A stretch of DNA of 64,000 nt from Allolobophora icterica (Eukaryota > Annelida > Clitellata > Crassiclitellata > Lumbricidae). The stretch is from NCBI GenBank assembly GCA_963556255.1, contig OY744607.1, positions 46,719,611-46,783,610 of the forward strand. The letters run 5' to 3'. Numbering within the stretch: position 1 is the first letter of the stretch; each line of letters opens with the position of its first letter. The notes below the pieces were generated by a model. That model searched no databases. It saw nothing but the letters and a program-made list of their open reading frames with translations, and had not been told where the DNA came from. Positions 47,901 through 64,000 of the stretch are shown here, piece by piece. The translations under genes were made by a program, and so were the position numbers.

Positions 47901-48872
47901 GCATCATGTTATAGCGTGGATTTGCGTTTAGTTCAGTTACCAGTTAGTCCACTAATTGCAAGTGGTTTCGCCAAGCATGATGAACAGCGACCTGCTGGTA
48001 ATGTGACAGACTTTTCTTCTGTGTGATGGGTTCAATCCCAGCTTGTCTTGTATGTGGAATTATCAAGGTGTGATTTTAAGTCATTTGGCTTGCTAGTGAC
48101 AGTTGATCCTTTCACTGGATGTATTGTCTGTGCAGGTGATAAAAAAGCAATTGATCCTGTGCTGCCTCACCGTATGTCTCCTTACCTTACCTTACAGTAC
48201 CTTTTCTAGGAATGCCATACCTTACCGCACTTTACCCCACCTTACCTCAACTCGATACATCTTTTGTAAGGTACATCAGAACTTTACTGTAGCACTTCTT
48301 TGGGTCCGTATCAAAAACCACCTTATAAAACAGCAGCCACGTTAGAGTGAGGTAATCTGCTACAGTTGATTTAAATTTGGGATTCATTCTTAATCACATT
48401 ATAACAGAATTCGTGTCGTATTGAAGCGTAAAACAACAAGGCTTTGGTGTACTTAAAACCGTGATTGATATTAAGTGTCTTAGTAAATGCATACATGTAT
48501 GCTTATATAATGTAAGTATATGCCTACATGCTTAATTACAAGTCTTTAGTGTTTAATTATTGTCCACGTTTATTTTACCTAACGAGCTCAAAGTCTACAG
48601 ATTTTTTATCTGGATAAGTTATTAAATATTTATATTTTCATAGATATGAATACAATTTGTCAATATTTTCGGCAGTCGCTATCTCGTTGATGTGTTATTG
48701 ATCGCTGTACTTTGCAGTTGGTCGGCCGATCGAAGTTGAAAAAGTCCTCGATCCTGATCAGTCAGCTATCGATCATGTTCACCAACACTACATGAGCGCA
48801 CTGAGCGAACTCTTCGATCAACACAAAGTCCAATATGGCGTCGACAAGAACTTAGCCCTCAACTTTATTTGA
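44911..48872 (+). CDS. MOGAT2: MOGAT2/DGAT2-family acyltransferase, four exons, 341 aa
   Basis: Exons 44,911-45,406; 46,203-46,377; 47,005-47,204; 48,718-48,872 (1,026 nt with TGA); all introns are GT-AG and in phase. The start [20 protein letters not shown] strongly resembles vertebrate MOGAT2. Two hydrophobic stretches lie at residues about 24-60. The family signature HPHG is at residues 115-118 ([15 protein letters not shown]). Others are [41 protein letters not shown] followed by FGENDLF, and FHGRG-like FYGRGVFNY. Length matches MOGAT enzymes (about 335 aa) better than DGAT2 (388 aa). These ER membrane enzymes transfer fatty acyl-CoA to mono- or diacylglycerol. Whether this one prefers monoacylglycerol cannot be told. 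SINEs lie in introns 2 and 3. Possible AATAAA signals follow from about 49,056. Confidence 0.92.
46441..46615. repeat. Dispersed repeat family D2, copy 1
   Basis: CAGCGCTCGTGAATAAGCTG, then CTTAGCTTTAGAGTAGCGCT, then AATTTGGAGTTTACGATTAC. The inverse occurs at about 61,730-61,860, and a shorter part at about 60,405-60,455. Unknown retroelement or SINE end. Confidence 0.65.
46650..46893 (+). mobile_element. SINE S2, copy 2 (intron 2 of the acyltransferase gene)
   Basis: GGACGGTCAATCGAGAGGTC, then B-box GGGTTCAAATCCC, then CTATAATGAGTACACTG and AGGTTAGCTTAAGGGACTGG. Sense to the host gene. Confidence 0.85.
47341..47608 (+). mobile_element. SINE S2, copy 3 (intron 3)
   Basis: AATGCTGGACTGTCAATTGA, a degraded B-box GGGGTTAAAATTT, then AGCTATAATGAGTACACTG and GTTGCTAACACTTCATACCG. 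The B-box change suggests it is old. Confidence 0.85.
47615..47704 (+). mobile_element. SINE S2, partial copy (3' part only)
   Basis: CATACACCGAGGCTAAGAAA, then AGGCTAGCTTAAGACTGCTC repeats the 3' end of copy 3 directly next to it, giving a tandem 3' end. Confidence 0.75.
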
Positions 48873-49795
48873 CGTTTTCCATGTCATTCTGTTCAGTAGT
48901 TTAGGATTGAACTCGAAACTATTTGTGTTGGTTGTTACAAGAGGTTGTTGCAATCATTGCTGAATGTTGCTCATCCTTAAATAGACTGCAGAAACCTTTA
49001 AAATGTGATAGAAGAAAATGTTTTTATACGTGGTTGTCTAGGAAAAAGTAAAATATTTAATAAATTATCCAGACGATTGGTAAATTTTGAACTAAAAATA
49101 AATAAACAATTGAACTAAAAAGTAAATAAAATTTTGTGTGTAATCCTCTGTATTCTGTTTATCTGTTCAAGATTGAACTGTAGAAGCTTCGAATGCTTCA
49201 GTTCGTTTGATCCATGACTGGTTCAAATATGTATTAGATTGGTGTTTTGAAGTGCCATCAGCTAATACAAGATAATCACTATGACAATAGCCGTAGATGT
49301 GTTTTTTTAGTGGCTACAGGTTAATTTTTATTCGCTAGAGGTTGTCATTACGTGAACGATATTTGAAGTTGGTCTTTGATTTCAAATATATTTAATTTTT
49401 GTTGTGATACCTATCCCTAAATAAATGCAGGCAGCCATAAAATTGTGATCGAACAACCATTTTATACTTTATTTAGTTCTTGCATTTTATATGATTTTGT
49501 GGTAATGTTAGCTTTGGTATGAATAAAATAATATGGACTGTATTTGGATATTTCTAGATTTTTCTTGTAATATTATTAACTCTGCCACTGTTCTTACTCT
49601 GGTAGTGCCAGTCCAAAGCCTAGAAAAGGGAGGAGGGCGACGTCAATGGCCCTTGCAGCCATAAGATGTCATTAAACAATGGAACTAAAACAGCAATTGA
49701 TTTTAAACACTTTTAGACAGTTTTTAATCGACGATAGATAATCATCACTTGCAGGAAATCGCTAAATTGAATGGAACGCTGTAATTTCTATTAAT

Positions 49796-49890
49796 AACTT
49801 CTATGGCGCCGATGTTTCTAACGCAGAAGGCATCAACCGATGGCGCACCAGAACCAAGCCGTAATCAGGTCAATATCCAGAAGATCCGGT
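49796..49890 (+). repeat. Dispersed repeat D1, copy 2
   Basis: CTATGGCGCCGATGTTTCTA, then AGGCATCAACCGATGGCGCA, then AATCAGGTCAATATCCAGAA. Matches 2,907-3,000 in inverse orientation. Confidence 0.7.
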
Positions 49891-50069
49891 TCCAAACGTC
49901 TGTCTGTTGGTGCCTAGAAAAAGAAGGTCCTGGCAGCCTTAAGATGTTGTTAAACGCCGGAAACTAGTACTATTGTGTAATACTGAATCGGTCTAATGTT
50001 GGAGGGTTTGAAAAGATCCGTTCTGGACGATCCGACCCTTTCACACGAGACAGGTGTAAATGTTAGCCA

Positions 50070-50251
50070 CGCTTTGTCTGTCTGACAGCATGTACGTCTT
50101 TCTGATCTGTCTTTGTCTCTGCCTGTGTCTGTCTGTCGGTTTCTGTACCTGTCGGTAAGTATGTCAATCCGTCTGCCTTTCCTTCTATGTCTTTCCGCCT
50201 GTGTCTGTCTTTTTGTCGGTCTATCCTAGTTGTCGTCTGTCTGTCTGTCTT

Positions 50252-50289
<38 letters not shown>

Positions 50290-50590
50290 ACCAACAGATG
50301 GTCTGTTTGTATGCATAGTGCATTTCAGAACCTCACAAAGGCGCTGTCTATCTGTGATTCTGTGTGTCTGTCTGCCTGTCTCTGTCTGCCTATCTGACTT
50401 GTATGTTTGCGTGCGTGTCTCTGTGTGTGTCTGTCTATCTGTGTGTCTATTTACCTATCTGTCTGTCTGTTTCTCTGCTTACCTGTCTGTGTCTGTCTAT
50501 CTGTGTGTCTGTCTTTCTATCTGCTTGTCTGCCTGCCTATTTGCTGCCTGTGTGCCCATTTGTCTGCATGTATGTCTGTCTGTCTCATGG
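50070..50590. repeat. Degenerate (TCTG)n microsatellite
   Basis: TCTG/CCTG/TCTA tetramers with a pure core at 50,236-50,290. It accounts for the Cys/Leu/Ser/Val-rich plus-strand frames here. Confidence 0.9.
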
Positions 50591-50658
50591 TTTTGCCTTT
50601 TCATGCTTGGTTGAACGGTGAAATGCCAGAAGTCGAAAATGTCAACGTATCAGAGGTT

Positions 50659-62676
<12,018 letters not shown>

Positions 62677-63006
62677 CTGTTAAGGACACAGATGATGAAA
62701 ATAAGGTAAGCATAGGTTTCTTGTTATTGTCTGATCTTTGTGGATATGTCGACTTTTATAAAGCGCATTGTAGGAACTCCTCAAAACAAGGGTTGTCTCT
62801 GCCGTTGTTGCATTTTTCGCTGTTGTTTTTATTATTGCTGTTTTTATTTTTATTGTTCTCATTGTTCTTATCTTAATTTTTATTGTAGTTTTTGTTGTTG
62901 TAATATTTGCACTGCTCTGTTATTTTTTATTGTTGCTATTGCTTTGTTATCAACGTCACTGTTGCAACTATTATTGTTATTGGTGTTAAAGATGATTATT
63001 GTTATT

Positions 63007-63370
63007 ATTAATATCATGGGCGTCCGGAGGGGGCGATGGGGCATTTGCCCCTGGATTTTGCAAATATTTCACAATAATAATCAACGACTCACCTAAATAA
63101 TTAAGTGTTTTGCATTAAAAACCGTGTTAGGACTGTTGTAATAATCATAATTATCAAAAGATTTTACTTTTGTGATTATTACAACAGTCCTAACACGATT
63201 TTAATGCACTTAATTATTTAGGTAAGTTGTTGAATATTATTTATTTTTAAAAATCTCATTGTTCTGTGTTCATCCTATGCAAGAACGTCACTGCCCTCCA
63301 AAAAATTACCCCCCCCCACAAAAATGTTGACCTTCCAACAGAAATTCCTGGGGACGCCCATGATTAATGT
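63007..63370. mobile_element. Foldback hAT-like MITE, ATTAATRT duplication
   Basis: A 348-bp element (63,015-63,362) begins CATGGGCGTCC and ends GGGACGCCCATG, with ATTAATAT and ATTAATGT flanks (one mismatch). Inside is a long inverted repeat: arms at about 63,071-63,160 and 63,166-63,243 share ACCTAAATAATTAAGTG, then GTGTTAGGACTGTTGTAATA. Confidence 0.82.
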
Positions 63371-63790
63371 GATTGTTATTGCCTTTTTGTAAGTGATGAT
63401 TATAGGCATGGTTGCGTTGTTGACAGAGTTGTTGTTACTAAAGATGATGACTAGACTGTAGTTGATGATCATTATAGGTATAATGATGATGATGATGATG
63501 TCGTTGATGCTCGTGATGATAATGATAATGATAACAATGGCGTCGGAAACGACTCTTATTGTCATCAAACCGTAATAGCCATAATCTTGGGTCACCTGCT
63601 CAAAGCAATAAAGAATTTTTATGCAAATATTTATTGATTATCAAATGCATGAATGTCAATAAACAAGTCAACTGCAAACCAGATCGACTCAATACATGAG
63701 ATGCGAATACAAGTCAGAGGAGGCACTTGACCCCGCTGAAGTTAACCTCCTTTTCTCAGAAGATTTCGCTGAAGGGGCGAGGTATAAATA
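63371..63790. other. Unassigned sequence
   Basis: GATGAT simple-sequence tracts at 63,480-63,535. A short stretch GAGGAGGCACTTGACCCC may be part of a retroelement. An upstream exon of the NACHT/WD40 gene could lie here but none was recognised. Confidence 0.4.
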
Positions 63791-63794
63791 CTCT

Positions 63795-64000
63795 AAATAA
63801 ATGAGTGATTGAGTGAGTGAAAGAATGAGTTAGTCATTGAGTGAGTGATAGAGTTAGTGAGTGAGTAAATGAGTGAGTGAGTGAGTGAGTGAGTGAGTGA
63901 GTGAGTGAGTGAGTGCGTGAGTGAGTGAGTGAGTGAGTGAGTGAGTGAGTGAGTGAGTGAGTGAGTGAGTGAGTGAGTGAGTGAGTGAGTGAGTGAGTGA
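63795..64000. repeat. (GAGT)n microsatellite at the window edge
   Basis: GAGT tetramers, pure from about 63,865 and running off the end of the window. Confidence 0.97.

Larger units (their letters stand above)
48873..50658. other. Intergenic region between two convergent genes
   Basis: The first few hundred bases should be the acyltransferase 3' UTR, AT-rich with several AATAAA. At 49,576-49,665, ACTCTGGTAGTGCCAGTCC begins a dispersed repeat (D3) whose inverse occurs at about 54,480-54,560. At 49,796-49,890 there is a D1 copy. From about 50,070 to 50,590 a degenerate TCTG microsatellite (GTCTGTCTGTCT core) runs up to the end of the WD40 gene. Confidence 0.6.

Overview
This window is eukaryotic nuclear DNA from an animal, most likely an aquatic invertebrate (a non-vertebrate deuterostome or a lophotrochozoan; the sequence does not decide which). 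The reasons are long introns with canonical GT/AG junctions, two metazoan U4 snRNA genes, three spliced animal-type genes, tRNA-derived SINEs, very long microsatellites and a dense, nested load of DNA transposons and LINE fragments. Nothing prokaryotic is seen.

Layout. Positions 1 to about 34,100 hold almost no host coding sequence. They contain microsatellites, 5'-truncated LINEs, a three-level transposon nest (mariner-like long-TIR element > LINE > piggyBac, 6,083-10,422), a Harbinger-like element (10,938-12,844), a hAT with a recognisable transposase C-terminus (17,402-19,188), and many short non-autonomous hAT elements whose 8-bp target duplications can be read directly. Between about 20.3 and 26.3 kb lies an array of roughly 140-bp units. 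Read on the minus strand, each carries a 57-72 nt exon-like segment flanked by splice acceptor and donor sequences. This array is the most unusual structure in the window.

Positions 35.0-41.2 kb hold a nine-exon minus-strand METTL22-like lysine methyltransferase gene whose CDS closes in frame (353 aa). Two identical minus-strand U4 snRNA genes follow (42,656-42,798 and 43,712-43,854). Next is a four-exon plus-strand MOGAT2/DGAT2-family acyltransferase (44,911-48,872, 341 aa). A minus-strand NACHT/WD40 gene (50,659 to at least 62,676; at least 1,961 codons in ten exons) is arranged tail to tail with the acyltransferase. Its 5' end was not found and may lie beyond the window.

The protein genes have no obvious shared pathway: protein lysine methylation, neutral lipid synthesis and a STAND-type NTPase scaffold. 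Exon structures were rebuilt by hand from splice-site phase and family resemblance, so exon edges should be treated as predictions.
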